This document shows, piece by piece, positions 18,277 through 26,631 of a DNA stretch of 64,000 nt. The DNA lies in assembly GCF_000962805.1 (NCBI RefSeq), contig NZ_JZTW01000002.1:62001-126000 (forward strand), given 5' to 3'. The stretch's first letter is position 1. Each line of letters opens with the position of its first letter. Below the pieces are notes generated by a model. The model did no database searches, was not told the DNA's origin, and saw nothing but the letters and a program-made list of their open reading frames with translations. The DNA is from Pseudarthrobacter chlorophenolicus (GTDB lineage Bacteria > Actinomycetota > Actinomycetes > Actinomycetales > Micrococcaceae). A program made the position numbers and the translations under genes.

Positions 18277-19214
18277 GAGACACGCACTTTCGGGTTGAGC
18301 CAGCCATTGACGATGTCCACCAGGAGATTCACCACGATGACCACCACCACGGTGTACATGACGACTCCCATGACCACGGGAAGATCTGTCTGGCCGGTTG
18401 CGGCTACTGCAAGCGGTCCCATACCGGGGAGCGCGAAGATCTGTTCGATGATCACCACGCCGCCCAGCATGCCGATCAGCTGCAGGCTCAGCACCGTGAG
18501 CCCCGCCGGGGCAGCGCTGCGCAGTACGTGCTTGAACAGAATCTCCCGCTCACCGATCCCGCGGCTGCGGAGGGTCCGGACGTAGTCACGCTCGAGCTGT
18601 TTGATGACGGCACTGCGGATCTGCTGTGCGCCGCCGGTGACGCCGTTGATCAGGAGTGCGATGACCGGCAAGGTCATCGACACCACCCAAACCTCCGGAC
18701 CCACTCCGGGGGAGATGGTGCTGGTGGCCGGGAACAGGCCCAGCTGGATGGCCAGGATGGTTACCAGGAACACGCCGATGACGTATCCCGGGATGGAGTC
18801 GCCGATGATGGCGCCCACCTGGACCACCCTGTCCACCCAGCCGCGCTTTACGGCTGCGGCAACACCAATGAGTGCTGCGCAGATGGCGATCAGGATCATT
18901 GCGGCGAAAACCATGGTCATGGTCACGGGGATGCGGGTGGCCAGGGAGTTGGCTACCGGTTCGTTGGTGAACCATGAGGCCCCAAGGTTTCCGCCCAGGG
19001 CATCGCCCAGCCAGGAGAAATAGCGGACGAACAGGGGCTGGTCGAGGCCCAGCTCGTGTTCCTTCGCGGCGACCTGTTCAGGAGTGGCCTGGTCTCCGAG
19101 GATGTTTTGGGCGATGCTTCCGCTGGAGGTGTACAGCAGGGTGAAGGTGAGCACGGAGACAACGAACAGCACCATCACCCCGCTGCCCAGCCTCTTGGCA
19201 ATGAACTTGATCAT
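18273..19214 (-). CDS. Dpp/Opp-type ABC transporter permease (DppB-like)
   Basis: A 313-residue inner-membrane subunit with six predicted spans. The N terminus, IKFIAKRLGSGVMVLFVVSV, is typical of DppB, as is the EAA loop DYVRTLRSRGIGEREILFKH. It is separated by only six bases from the binding-protein gene and overlaps the next subunit by four. It imports whatever the family-5 binding protein captures. Confidence 0.92.
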   Translation of the reverse strand: MIKFIAKRLGSGVMVLFVVSVLTFTLLYTSSGSIAQNILGDQATPEQVAAKEHELGLDQPLFVRYFSWLGDALGGNLGASWFTNEPVANSLATRIPVTMTMVFAAMILIAICAALIGVAAAVKRGWVDRVVQVGAIIGDSIPGYVIGVFLVTILAIQLGLFPATSTISPGVGPEVWVVSMTLPVIALLINGVTGGAQQIRSAVIKQLERDYVRTLRSRGIGEREILFKHVLRSAAPAGLTVLSLQLIGMLGGVVIIEQIFALPGMGPLAVAATGQTDLPVVMGVVMYTVVVVIVVNLLVDIVNGWLNPKVRVS

Positions 19215-19220
19215 GGGGTC

Positions 19221-20753
19221 CTACTTGGCAGGCGAGTAGTTATAGATGGACGGAACGGCCTGCTGGGCCTGCGGCTCCACGTTGACCTTGTCGTTGTGGT
19301 AGTACATCTGGTTGACGCGGAACAGCGGGGCGAACCAGGCCTGTTCCACCACGTACTTGTTGACTTCCTTGGCAGCTTCTCCAGCGTTATCACCGGCGTT
19401 TCGTACGGCCAGGATCTTCTGTTCGAGGTCCGGTGTAGTGCTCTTGAACGGGTTGTACAGGGCCTTGGTGGATACGATCTGGTCGATGGCCACCGTGGGT
19501 TCACCCTGGAAGAGGTTGTAGAACAGGGCCGAGTACTTCCGGGCGGCAACGTCCGCGGTGAAGGTGTTGGTGATGGCTGCACCCGGGTTGAGGGTGATGC
19601 CCACGTCCGCAAGCTGCTGCTTGAGCACGGAGATCAGGGTTTCGGCGCCCGGAAGAGTGGGAACGTCAATGCTGATGTTTCCTTCGAAGCCCGACTCCTT
19701 GATGAGCTGCTTGGCCTTCTCGGGATCGTAGCTGTAGTAGTTCTCAAGGTCCTCGGACCACGCACCGCTGTCCTTGCCGAACGGTTGCGAGGTGGGGGTG
19801 CCCTGGCCCAGCATCACCTGGTCGAGGATCGTCTTGCGGTCGAACGCGTAATTGATGGCTTGGCGGACCTTCAGGTTGGCCAGGGCCGGGTTTTTGGAAC
19901 CGTCACGGTCCAGCAGGAGCAGGCCGGACCAGTCAACCTGGTTGGTCTCCAGCTTCATCTTGGCGCCTTCGGCCTGCTTGCCGTTCTTCGGGTCAAGAAG
20001 CGTGGCATCGATCTGGCCAGAGACCAGTGCGTTGGTACGGGCGGTCGGATCCAGCAGGATCTTGAGGGTGAGCTTCTTGTATTTCTGGAGATCCTTGTTC
20101 CAGTACCCTTCGCGGGCATTGAAGACACTCTGCGAATCCTTCACCGAGGCGGCCTTGTCCATAACGTAGGGGCCGGAGCCCACCGGCTCGGTCTTTATGG
20201 CGTCGGTGCCGAGCGCCTTCGGGCTGCCCATCAGGCCGGCCGCCTGGCTGAGGAAGAACTCCAACGCCGGATCCGGGGCGCTGAGGTTGATGTCCACGGT
20301 GTCCGCGTCAACCACTGCAACGTCAGAGACCGAACTCAGCTGGGCCATCTGCGGACCATTGGCCTTCTTGAAGTGGTCCAGGTTGGCCTTGGCGGCTTCG
20401 GCGTCGAACTTTGCCCCGTCGCTGAAGGTGACGTCCGTCCGGAGGTCCACGGTCAGCTTGGTGCGGGCATCGTTGTACTTCCATGCCGTGGCAAGCATAG
20501 GGCTGAGCTTGCCATCAGACTCTCGAAGGATGAGCGAATCGTAAGCTGCCTGGTAGGGCTGAAGCGCGTGGCCCACATGGGCCTGGGCCGGATCCCACGA
20601 GGTCAGGTCCCGCAGCGTTCCCAGCGTGAGTGCGGTAACCGTGGTGGCACCGGAATTCGCACCTGCTCCGGCGTTGCCGCCGCCGCAGGCGGTAAGTGCC
20701 ATCGAGGCACTCAGTACGAGGGCGGCCGCTGCCGCCTTGGGACCTAACTTCAT
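19221..20753 (-). CDS. family-5 extracellular solute-binding lipoprotein
   Basis: 510 residues from the ATG at 20753. An upstream in-frame ATG would add 23 residues before the signal peptide and is rejected. The lipoprotein signal ends in LTAC (20-23), followed by a Gly/Ala-rich spacer. The body is that of an SBP family-5 protein: LGTLRDLTSWDPAQAHVGHALQ, then KAEAAKANLDHFKKAN-like and NYAFDRKTILDQVMLGQGTP regions. Family-5 proteins bind peptides but also oligosaccharides and opines. In this sugar-catabolic operon an oligosaccharide or glycoside ligand is inferred. It heads an operon of six genes ending at 13335. Confidence 0.9.
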   Translation of the reverse strand: MKLGPKAAAAALVLSASMALTACGGGNAGAGANSGATTVTALTLGTLRDLTSWDPAQAHVGHALQPYQAAYDSLILRESDGKLSPMLATAWKYNDARTKLTVDLRTDVTFSDGAKFDAEAAKANLDHFKKANGPQMAQLSSVSDVAVVDADTVDINLSAPDPALEFFLSQAAGLMGSPKALGTDAIKTEPVGSGPYVMDKAASVKDSQSVFNAREGYWNKDLQKYKKLTLKILLDPTARTNALVSGQIDATLLDPKNGKQAEGAKMKLETNQVDWSGLLLLDRDGSKNPALANLKVRQAINYAFDRKTILDQVMLGQGTPTSQPFGKDSGAWSEDLENYYSYDPEKAKQLIKESGFEGNISIDVPTLPGAETLISVLKQQLADVGITLNPGAAITNTFTADVAARKYSALFYNLFQGEPTVAIDQIVSTKALYNPFKSTTPDLEQKILAVRNAGDNAGEAAKEVNKYVVEQAWFAPLFRVNQMYYHNDKVNVEPQAQQAVPSIYNYSPAK

Positions 20754-20846
20754 TGTTGGCTCCTTGGATGAGGGAGTAGTGCTTGGTGAAAGTGTGTGGC
20801 GTGCGCCACACCGCTTGTGCAACCCACAGTACGCATCGTTGCCATA

Positions 20847-20866
20847 TTTGGCAACCGGTTGTCAGA
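20847..20866. promoter_or_regulatory. LacI-type operator before the ABC importer operon
   Basis: TTTGGCAACCGGTTGTCAGA contains the 16-base core at 20849-20864, with one mismatch from perfect symmetry. A reversed half-site, GTTGCCA, lies at 20839-20845. The site sits 94 bases upstream of the binding-protein start. Confidence 0.83.
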
Positions 20867-20896
20867 AAAGTTGCACTTTTGTTTTGCCGCGGTCTT

Positions 20897-21907
20897 TCAG
20901 GAAACGGTTTCGCCGGCGTCGGGGTAGCTCTGCCGGTAGATGTCCTTGATGATCCGGAGCGATTTCTCCGCCTCGGCAGGGCTGATCCAGAACGGTTCTG
21001 CATCATCGAGGCGGGCATAGAAATCGGCAATGAGCAGCTCGTGGGACACACCCCAGTAGTCCCGGCCGCCCGAGGCGCTGCGGCGCTCAGGCACCACGTC
21101 CACCCGCCCGTCCGCGTACGTCACCGTCAGGTCGCCGCGCAGGTTGAGGACAGCCCCTTCGGTGATGACGTCCAGTGTCACGGGGGCGTTGTACGGATTC
21201 GCCAGGGTGGCGTAGAAGGCACTGCGGGCCCCGTTGGCATGCTCTGCCACGAATTCCGCGGTGTCCTCCACCTCAATGTCTCCGCCAAGGAAGCGGGTGG
21301 AGGCGTTGCCGCTGACGGCCGTAATCTCCCCCGCCAGCCACTGCAGCAGGTCCAGGGTATGGATGGCCTGGTTCATGAGGAGGCCCCCGCCCCCGCCTTC
21401 CCAGGTTCCGCGCCAGGGCCGGTTGCGGTAATAGCCCGCCGTCCGCTGCCACATGACAGTTGCCGATGCGCCGAGCACGCTGCCTAACTCCCCGGATGCC
21501 AGCAGATTGTGCATGGCCTGCGACGTCGCGTTGTACCGGTTTTGGAAACACACAGCGATTTTTGCCCGGCCTGCTTCGGCTGCAGCCACCAGCCGCCGGC
21601 CCTCGGCCAGCGTGTGGGCCAACGGCTTCTCCACGATGACGTTAACGCCTTGTTCCAGGCAGTCCGCCGCTATGGAAGCGTGCTGGTTATGCGGAGTGCA
21701 GATGTGCACCACGTCCGGCCGGACCTGCTCGATAAGGCTGAGGTGGTCGTTGAATCCCGGAACGCCAAAGGTGTCCACGGCTGAGGCGAGCCGCCGGGAG
21801 TCGGAATCGCACACCCCGGCCAGCGCGGCGCCGTCGAGCTTGGCGATTGCCCCGAAGTGGACGGAGGACACGTCACCGCAGCCGATGACAGCCGCTTTGA
21901 TGGTCAC
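20897..21907 (-). CDS. Gfo/Idh/MocA family oxidoreductase (second copy)
   Basis: A 336-residue dehydrogenase with AAVIGCGDVSSVHFGAI (nucleotide site), ICTPHNQHASIA, VEKPLAHTLAEGRR (EKP) and WEGGGGGLLMNQAIHTLDLLQWL. It resembles the product at 13335-14501 in layout, but the two differ throughout. The GTG start at 21907 overlaps the stop of the isomerase gene as GTGA, so the two are coupled. It is part of the operon controlled from 22847. The substrate is unknown. Confidence 0.88.
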   Translation of the reverse strand: MTIKAAVIGCGDVSSVHFGAIAKLDGAALAGVCDSDSRRLASAVDTFGVPGFNDHLSLIEQVRPDVVHICTPHNQHASIAADCLEQGVNVIVEKPLAHTLAEGRRLVAAAEAGRAKIAVCFQNRYNATSQAMHNLLASGELGSVLGASATVMWQRTAGYYRNRPWRGTWEGGGGGLLMNQAIHTLDLLQWLAGEITAVSGNASTRFLGGDIEVEDTAEFVAEHANGARSAFYATLANPYNAPVTLDVITEGAVLNLRGDLTVTYADGRVDVVPERRSASGGRDYWGVSHELLIADFYARLDDAEPFWISPAEAEKSLRIIKDIYRQSYPDAGETVS

Positions 21908-22746
21908 GAGAACGAAACCCCGTGCTTGTCGGTGAGTACCGCAAAGGCACGCGCAGCAATGCCGAACGCAACCGGCCCGGAGAAACCGCCCAGTTCGTGG
22001 GCGCTGGCAAGGTGGGGTTCAAGGGAGGCGAAGCCGCTGAAGCCATCCGCCTTGAGGGCGGCCACCGTGGCGTCCAGCTCGCCGTCGCCGTGGCCCGAGG
22101 GGACCACTTCGCCGGTGCTGAACAGCGCGTCCTTGACCTGAAAATATTCGAGGTACGGCCGGAGCATGGCGTAGCCTGCGGTGTACGGCTTGACGCCCAC
22201 CTGCACGAAGTTGGCGTTGTCCCATGCGACGCGGAGCGCCGGGGAGGCAACCGTTTCCATGATGTCCAGGACGCGTTCGGGGGTGTCGCCGTAGATGTCC
22301 TTTTCATTTTCGTGCAGGAGCACGACGCCGGCCGCCTCGGCTTCCGCTGCCAGCGCGGCCATGCGGACCATGACGTCGCCGCGGATGCCCTCGGCGCTTT
22401 GGGCCTCGGCGCGGTAGAAGGAGAAGATCCGGACGTACTGGGTGTCCAGGCCCCTGGCAACGGAGATGATCTGGCGCAGGCGCTCCACCTCGTGCTCCAC
22501 GGGCAGGCTGATGTCCACCTTGCCGATGGGACTGGCTACTGCTGAGACCTTCAGTCCGCGGCCGTCCAGGATGGCCTTGAGTTCGCGCACCTGCTCCGCC
22601 GTTAGTTCGGAGACGTTCGTCCCCCACGCGCTCCGGACCTCGATATGGCTGGCACCCAGTGCCAGCAGCACTGCGGCCTGTACGTGCGGATCGGGGTCGA
22701 TTTCGTCGCCGAATCCGGACAGGGGCCAGGTTGCAGTTTCGCTCAC
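21904..22746 (-). CDS. sugar phosphate isomerase/epimerase (second copy)
   Basis: 280 residues from the GTG at 22746, chosen because AAGGAG lies 6 bases ahead of it; longer in-frame starts would cross the operator. Barrel motifs are SHIEVRSAWG, RIFSFYRAEAQ, VLLHENEKDIYGDTPERV, RVAWDNANFVQVG, FQVKDALFSTG, and SGFASLEPHL. Metal ligands sit on the E, D, H and E of these blocks. With the oxidoreductase gene it duplicates the pair at 13335-15419, suggesting two related steps or two related substrates. Confidence 0.85.
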   Translation of the reverse strand: MSETATWPLSGFGDEIDPDPHVQAAVLLALGASHIEVRSAWGTNVSELTAEQVRELKAILDGRGLKVSAVASPIGKVDISLPVEHEVERLRQIISVARGLDTQYVRIFSFYRAEAQSAEGIRGDVMVRMAALAAEAEAAGVVLLHENEKDIYGDTPERVLDIMETVASPALRVAWDNANFVQVGVKPYTAGYAMLRPYLEYFQVKDALFSTGEVVPSGHGDGELDATVAALKADGFSGFASLEPHLASAHELGGFSGPVAFGIAARAFAVLTDKHGVSFS

Positions 22747-22846
22747 GGTTTCTCCTTGGTGCTGGCACGCCTGTGCATCGTTGGCGGAAGGCATGCCGTG
22801 GCTGGTATCACATCTCCCCCACAACACTAGCGGCGTTGCAATCGAC

Positions 22847-22862
22847 TGACAACCGGTTGCCA
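22847..22862. promoter_or_regulatory. LacI-type operator between the second isomerase operon and the second LacI gene
   Basis: TGACAACCGGTTGCCA differs from perfect symmetry at one position. It lies in the 206-base divergent gap, 101 bases from the isomerase start and 91 bases from the regulator start, so it could serve both. Confidence 0.83.
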
Positions 22863-22952
22863 TCACGTGCGATCCGTGACATCCTAAGGCTTTCAGCGCA
22901 GTGTCTCCGGTCACAACCGCGCTCCCGCCAAGTCCGTTCAGAGAGGAACGCC

Positions 22953-23972
22953 ATGGCACTGCAACCAGTCTCGGCGAGCCGCCCCGCGACCATCCACGAC
23001 ATCGCCGCCCTATGCGGTGTTGCTCCCTCCACGGTGTCCCGGGCCCTGTCCACGCCGGACCGCGTCAACATCCGCACCCGCGAGCGCATCCAGGCGGCCG
23101 CCGTCGAGCTCAACTACACGCCGAATTCCCAGGCAAAGGCCCTGAGCTCCGGAAAGACCGGCGCCGTGGGCGTCCTGGTCCCGGACATCACCAACCCCTT
23201 CTACTTCGACCTCATCCGGGGAACCCAGCTCCAGCTCAAAGCTGCCGGCTACACGCAGCTCCTGGTGGATACCGAAGAGTCGGACGAGGTGGAAGCCAGC
23301 GCCATCCAGCAACTCCGGAAAAGTGCCGACGGGCTGATCGTGGGCGCCTCCCGCCTGACGGATGAGGCCCTGCTGGCCGCCCGCGCGGCCATGCCTTTGG
23401 TGGCCATCAACCGGGATGTGCCTGACGTTCCAGCAGTCATCATCGATACCCCCGCGGCCACCGGCCAGGCCCTTGACCACCTGATCTCACTGGGCCACAC
23501 GAAGGTGGCGTACGTATCCGGGCCAGTCTCCTCGCAGTCGAATGCCCGCCGGTGGGATGCCCTGTCCCTGGCCAGTGAGGAACGCGGCATCGAGGTGGTC
23601 AAGCTTGGCCCGTTCGCGCCCAAAACCCAGTCCGGCGCTGCGGCAGCAGACACGGCAGTCCACAGCGGCGCAACCGCCTGCATTGTCTTCAACGACCTGA
23701 TCGCCATCGGCATGCTGCAGCGTCTCCGGGAGCGGGGTGTGCGGGTGCCTGGGGACATGAGCATTGTGGGCTGCGACGACATTTTCGGCGCCGACTTCTG
23801 CAATCCGCCCCTGACCACCATGTCCTCCCCCATCGAGCAGGCGGGCCGGGTGGCAGTGACCATGTTGCTGGCACAATTGGATCCCCTCCGCGGCGGCGGC
23901 GCCCGCTCCCGCTCGGTGATGCCCACGCACCTGACGGTGCGCGCCTCCACGGCTGCAGCGCCGTCCACCTGA
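22953..23972 (+). CDS. LacI-family transcriptional regulator (second copy)
   Basis: 339 residues from the ATG at 22953, preceded by AGAGAGGAACGCC. The helix-turn-helix is PATIHDIAALCGVAPSTVSRALSTPDRV; its reading helix matches that of the first LacI protein. The ligand domain contains VGVLVPDITNPFYFDLIRG and GCDDIFGADFCNPPLTTMSSP, again close to the first (GFDDIFGADFTTPALTTIRSP). It is divergent from the isomerase/oxidoreductase operon across an operator. The two regulators probably arose by duplication and may share sites. Confidence 0.9.
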   Translation: MALQPVSASRPATIHDIAALCGVAPSTVSRALSTPDRVNIRTRERIQAAAVELNYTPNSQAKALSSGKTGAVGVLVPDITNPFYFDLIRGTQLQLKAAGYTQLLVDTEESDEVEASAIQQLRKSADGLIVGASRLTDEALLAARAAMPLVAINRDVPDVPAVIIDTPAATGQALDHLISLGHTKVAYVSGPVSSQSNARRWDALSLASEERGIEVVKLGPFAPKTQSGAAAADTAVHSGATACIVFNDLIAIGMLQRLRERGVRVPGDMSIVGCDDIFGADFCNPPLTTMSSPIEQAGRVAVTMLLAQLDPLRGGGARSRSVMPTHLTVRASTAAAPST

Positions 23973-23983
23973 GGGCAGCCGGC

Positions 23984-24021
23984 CTGCGCTTACCCGTTTT
24001 CGCTGCGCTTACCCGTATTCG
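23984..24021. repeat. two tandem 19-base units
   Basis: CTGCGCTTACCCGTTTTCG is followed directly by CTGCGCTTACCCGTATTCG, and a third partial unit starts CTGCG. The repeat lies just after the LacI stop. No role is visible. Confidence 0.6.
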
Positions 24022-24113
24022 CTGCGGATCCTCATTGGCGCACCCCGTATATTCGGCGCGGCATCGAGTGTGCGCGTCGGGAAGGGCAGAGGGCAGCCGG
24101 CTGCGGGCGCCGC

Positions 24114-24995
24114 TCACCAACGGTCCAGTGCCTCGCGCAGCATCCGGTGGCCCTGGTTCTCGAAGGCTTCGTCCCCCACCAGATACGCCCACACGGCCGT
24201 CCCGATGGCCTCCCGGAGCAGGTCGATGCGCCAGACCAAGCGGGACCGGGGGTCTTCCCCGTAGCCGCCCAAAAATGCCTGCTCAAGGGCCGGCCGTCCC
24301 CGCCACTGCTGCACCGCCAACCGGCACAGGTCAGTGGCGGCAGGGCGGAAATCGAAACGGCCGAAGTCGATGACCCGGAGCTCACCGCGGTGGAGAAGCC
24401 AGTTCCGCGGCTGCCAGTCGCCGTGGGTAGGAACGACGTCGACAGGCACCGGGCGGTACTCCGCCAACCGGCGCCGGACTTCCCGTTCGACGGCGGGATC
24501 AATCCGGTGCGCACGGTCCAGCCACGCGAGGGCCTTCGCCGTGGCCCGGGCTTCGTGGGTGTCATCGGAGCGAGACTCCTGGCGGTGGAGCCGCCCCAGT
24601 AACTCACCGGCCTGGGCGTAAGTGCCTGTTTCATGCTCGGCTTCCGTGCCCTCAACCAAGCGGCCTTCGAGGTATTCCATCACCAGTAAATTGGCGCCGG
24701 GATCCGCGCGGAGCAGGTGGGCCGCCCGCCCGCACTCCACCAGCGGACGGGTATAGGCCCGATGGGCTTTGATCTCGCGGGCAAGGTGGTGGTTATCCGG
24801 TCCCCCGGTCTTGACGATGACCTGACCGGCGGCCGACTGGACGTGGAGGACCTTCGTGTCCACGATCCCCCAGGACAGGTCAGCCACGAGCAGCGGCGCC
24901 TCCAGCCACGATTCAGTGAGCCTGGACTGTTCTGGGCCCAGCAGCCCGCCGTCCCACCGATCGTTCAATTGCGTTGCCCCCAGCGTCTGCCCCAT
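24114..24995 (-). CDS. aminoglycoside phosphotransferase-fold protein
   Basis: A 293-residue kinase-like protein. It has an ATP-binding lobe with VIVKTGG and AREIKAHRAY, a VMEYLEG hinge, the catalytic block VPTHGDWQPRNWLLHRG and the metal block VIDFGRFDFRPAATDL. The APH fold includes antibiotic, choline, homoserine and sugar kinases. Nothing nearby names a substrate, and resistance is not implied. It stands alone, with a terminator between it and the SDR gene. Confidence 0.82.
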   Translation of the reverse strand: MGQTLGATQLNDRWDGGLLGPEQSRLTESWLEAPLLVADLSWGIVDTKVLHVQSAAGQVIVKTGGPDNHHLAREIKAHRAYTRPLVECGRAAHLLRADPGANLLVMEYLEGRLVEGTEAEHETGTYAQAGELLGRLHRQESRSDDTHEARATAKALAWLDRAHRIDPAVEREVRRRLAEYRPVPVDVVPTHGDWQPRNWLLHRGELRVIDFGRFDFRPAATDLCRLAVQQWRGRPALEQAFLGGYGEDPRSRLVWRIDLLREAIGTAVWAYLVGDEAFENQGHRMLREALDRW

Positions 24996-25050
24996 CCGAG
25001 GAGCCTAGCAACGGCCGCGCCCCTGACCGCCGCGGACGGTACCCACGAAC

Positions 25051-25102
25051 AAAGGCAAGCGTACGACGCCGGGGCTGGCCCGCCGTCGTACGCTTGCTTT
25101 TT
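25051..25102. terminator. terminator between the SDR and kinase-fold genes
   Basis: GCAAGCGTACGACG (25055-25068) pairs perfectly with 25084-25097. T5 follows on the plus strand and CCTTTGTT on the minus strand, so it can stop the minus-strand SDR transcript and works in either direction. Confidence 0.85.
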
Positions 25103-25131
25103 GGTGCCCGGGCACCTGGGTCCGTGCCGCC

Positions 25132-25911
25132 TTACAGCGCCGACCAGCCGCCGTCGGACGCGAGGATTGCGCCGTTGACGTTGGTGCCGTCCTCGCTGAG
25201 CAGGAACGTGATGGACGCTGCCAGCTGTGCAGCGGTTGCGGGCGCGGGGATGTTGGCCTGCATCAGCGGTCCAAGCCGGCCCGCTGCCAGTTCCGAGCCC
25301 CAGTTGGCTTCGATGTTGGTGAGGGTGGCGCCCGGCGCAACGGCGTTGAACCGGAGCCCGCGGGGGCCGTACATGACGGCGGAGTTCTTGGTCAGGCCCA
25401 CCACGGCATGCTTCGAGGCTGTGTAGGCGGCGCCGGCGGCGGACCCGCGCAGCCCTGCCTCGGATGCGACGTTGACCACCGATCCCGCACCTGAATCCAG
25501 CATCAGCGGAACCACGGCCCTGGTGAGGCTCATCAGCGCGGTGACGTTGATGCGGAATACCCGGTCCCAGAGCTCGTCGTCCACCTCGTGGATGGGGGCG
25601 AAGTTGTCCATGATCCCGGCGATGTTGGCCAGTGCATCCACCCGCCCGCCGGCAGCGGCAATGACGGCGGCGACTGTCTCATCGGTTGAAATGTCCCCGG
25701 CAACCGGGACAAGGTCCAGGCCGGGGTTATCGGCCACGAGATCGTCCAGCCGCTGTTTGCTGATGTCCGCGGCAATGACCCGTCCACCTTCCCGGGCAAT
25801 CCGCAGCGCGGTGGCCTGGCCGATGCCCGAGCCGGCCCCGGTGACGATGACGGTCCTGCCGGAAAAGCGGCCTGGAGTGGCATTTTCCTGCCATGCGGCG
25901 TCGTTGCCCAT
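25132..25911 (-). CDS. short-chain dehydrogenase/reductase
   Basis: 259 residues from the ATG at 25911. Classical SDR motifs are present: TVIVTGAGSGIGQATAL (cofactor), VDALANIAGIMDN (NAG equivalent), VVNVASEAG with catalytic Ser, and AAYTASKHAVVG with YxxxK. It is divergent from a TetR gene, with a palindrome between them, so it is the likely regulatory target. The substrate is unknown. Confidence 0.9.
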   Translation of the reverse strand: MGNDAAWQENATPGRFSGRTVIVTGAGSGIGQATALRIAREGGRVIAADISKQRLDDLVADNPGLDLVPVAGDISTDETVAAVIAAAGGRVDALANIAGIMDNFAPIHEVDDELWDRVFRINVTALMSLTRAVVPLMLDSGAGSVVNVASEAGLRGSAAGAAYTASKHAVVGLTKNSAVMYGPRGLRFNAVAPGATLTNIEANWGSELAAGRLGPLMQANIPAPATAAQLAASITFLLSEDGTNVNGAILASDGGWSAL

Positions 25912-25950
25912 GGTGTTCCCTTCGGTTGATTGGGCTGATGCCGCCAGCTT

Positions 25951-25967
25951 ATGACACAGAGTGTCAT
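25951..25967. promoter_or_regulatory. TetR-type operator in the divergent SDR/TetR gap
   Basis: ATGACAC AGA GTGTCAT is a perfect inverted repeat with 7-base arms. It lies in the 74-base gap and ends 18 bases before the TetR start, well placed to control both genes. Confidence 0.8.
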
Positions 25968-25985
25968 TATGGAAGGGAGTGCAGG

Positions 25986-26594
25986 GTGAATACTGTTGGC
26001 ATGCCGACGGTAGAGCCAGCAACCAGGTCCACGGGACGCCCAGCCACTATCGATCCCGAGGCCGTGGCGCGGGTGGCTGTGAAGCTTTTCGGCCGGAACG
26101 GGTACGAGGAAACCTCCATGGAGGACATTGCCCGGGCTGCCGGAGTAGGCCGGAAGAGCCTGTACCGCTACTTCGCCACTAAGGCAGACCTGGTGTGGGG
26201 CGGCACCGAACCCGCCATCGAGGCGTCGGTTCTGGCGCTGGAAGCGGGCCCCCCGCAGCGTGCAGGTGACGATCCGCTGGAAGGACTGCGCCGGGCGGTA
26301 ATTGCCGGAGCCGCTGCCCTGCCCGACCTGGCGGTCACCCGGGCGCGCCTCCGCCTGATCGGCGCGCACCGGGAACTGCTCAACCGGAGCTACGAGGCCC
26401 TCGGCGCCCAGCGTGAACGCACATTGGCGCACCTCGAGGCGGCAGGGGTTCCTGCCGCTACTGCACGGTATGCCTGCGCAGCCTTTATCGGTGCCACGTT
26501 CCAGGCGTGGCTCGAGTGGGCCGGCGGCGACGACCCTGATCCGGCTCCGTACCTTCAGGCCGCCACGGGCGTGGTGGTGCTTCCGCAGGCTTAA
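25986..26594 (+). CDS. TetR-family transcriptional regulator
   Basis: 202 residues from a GTG at 25986, supported by GGAAGGGAG seven bases ahead; an ATG 15 bases later is the alternative. The helix-turn-helix region reads RNGYEETSMEDIARAAGVGRKSLYRYFATKADLVW. The C-terminal domain resembles the acyl-CoA-like ligand group that includes mycofactocin regulators (AFIGATFQAWLEWAGG). No mycofactocin genes are near. Control of the divergent SDR gene is inferred from the shared operator. Confidence 0.88.
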   Translation: MNTVGMPTVEPATRSTGRPATIDPEAVARVAVKLFGRNGYEETSMEDIARAAGVGRKSLYRYFATKADLVWGGTEPAIEASVLALEAGPPQRAGDDPLEGLRRAVIAGAAALPDLAVTRARLRLIGAHRELLNRSYEALGAQRERTLAHLEAAGVPAATARYACAAFIGATFQAWLEWAGGDDPDPAPYLQAATGVVVLPQA

Positions 26595-26602
26595 GGCCCG
26601 GA

Positions 26603-26627
26603 CGGGCCACCCTCCGCTGGTGGCCCG
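26603..26627. terminator. bidirectional hairpin between convergent genes
   Basis: CGGGCCACC pairs with GGTGGCCCG around a 7-base loop, in the 37 bases between the TetR stop and the stop of the small gene on the other strand. There is no strong T run. Confidence 0.6.
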
Positions 26628-26631
26628 CCGG

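Noticed and set aside
24114..24995. An antibiotic resistance gene
   Set aside because: The APH fold alone does not show resistance. The sequence does not match a known resistance subgroup and has no mobile context.
25132..26594. A mycofactocin system
   Set aside because: The TetR protein resembles that group, but no mftA/B/C genes are near and the SDR lacks the typical insertion.
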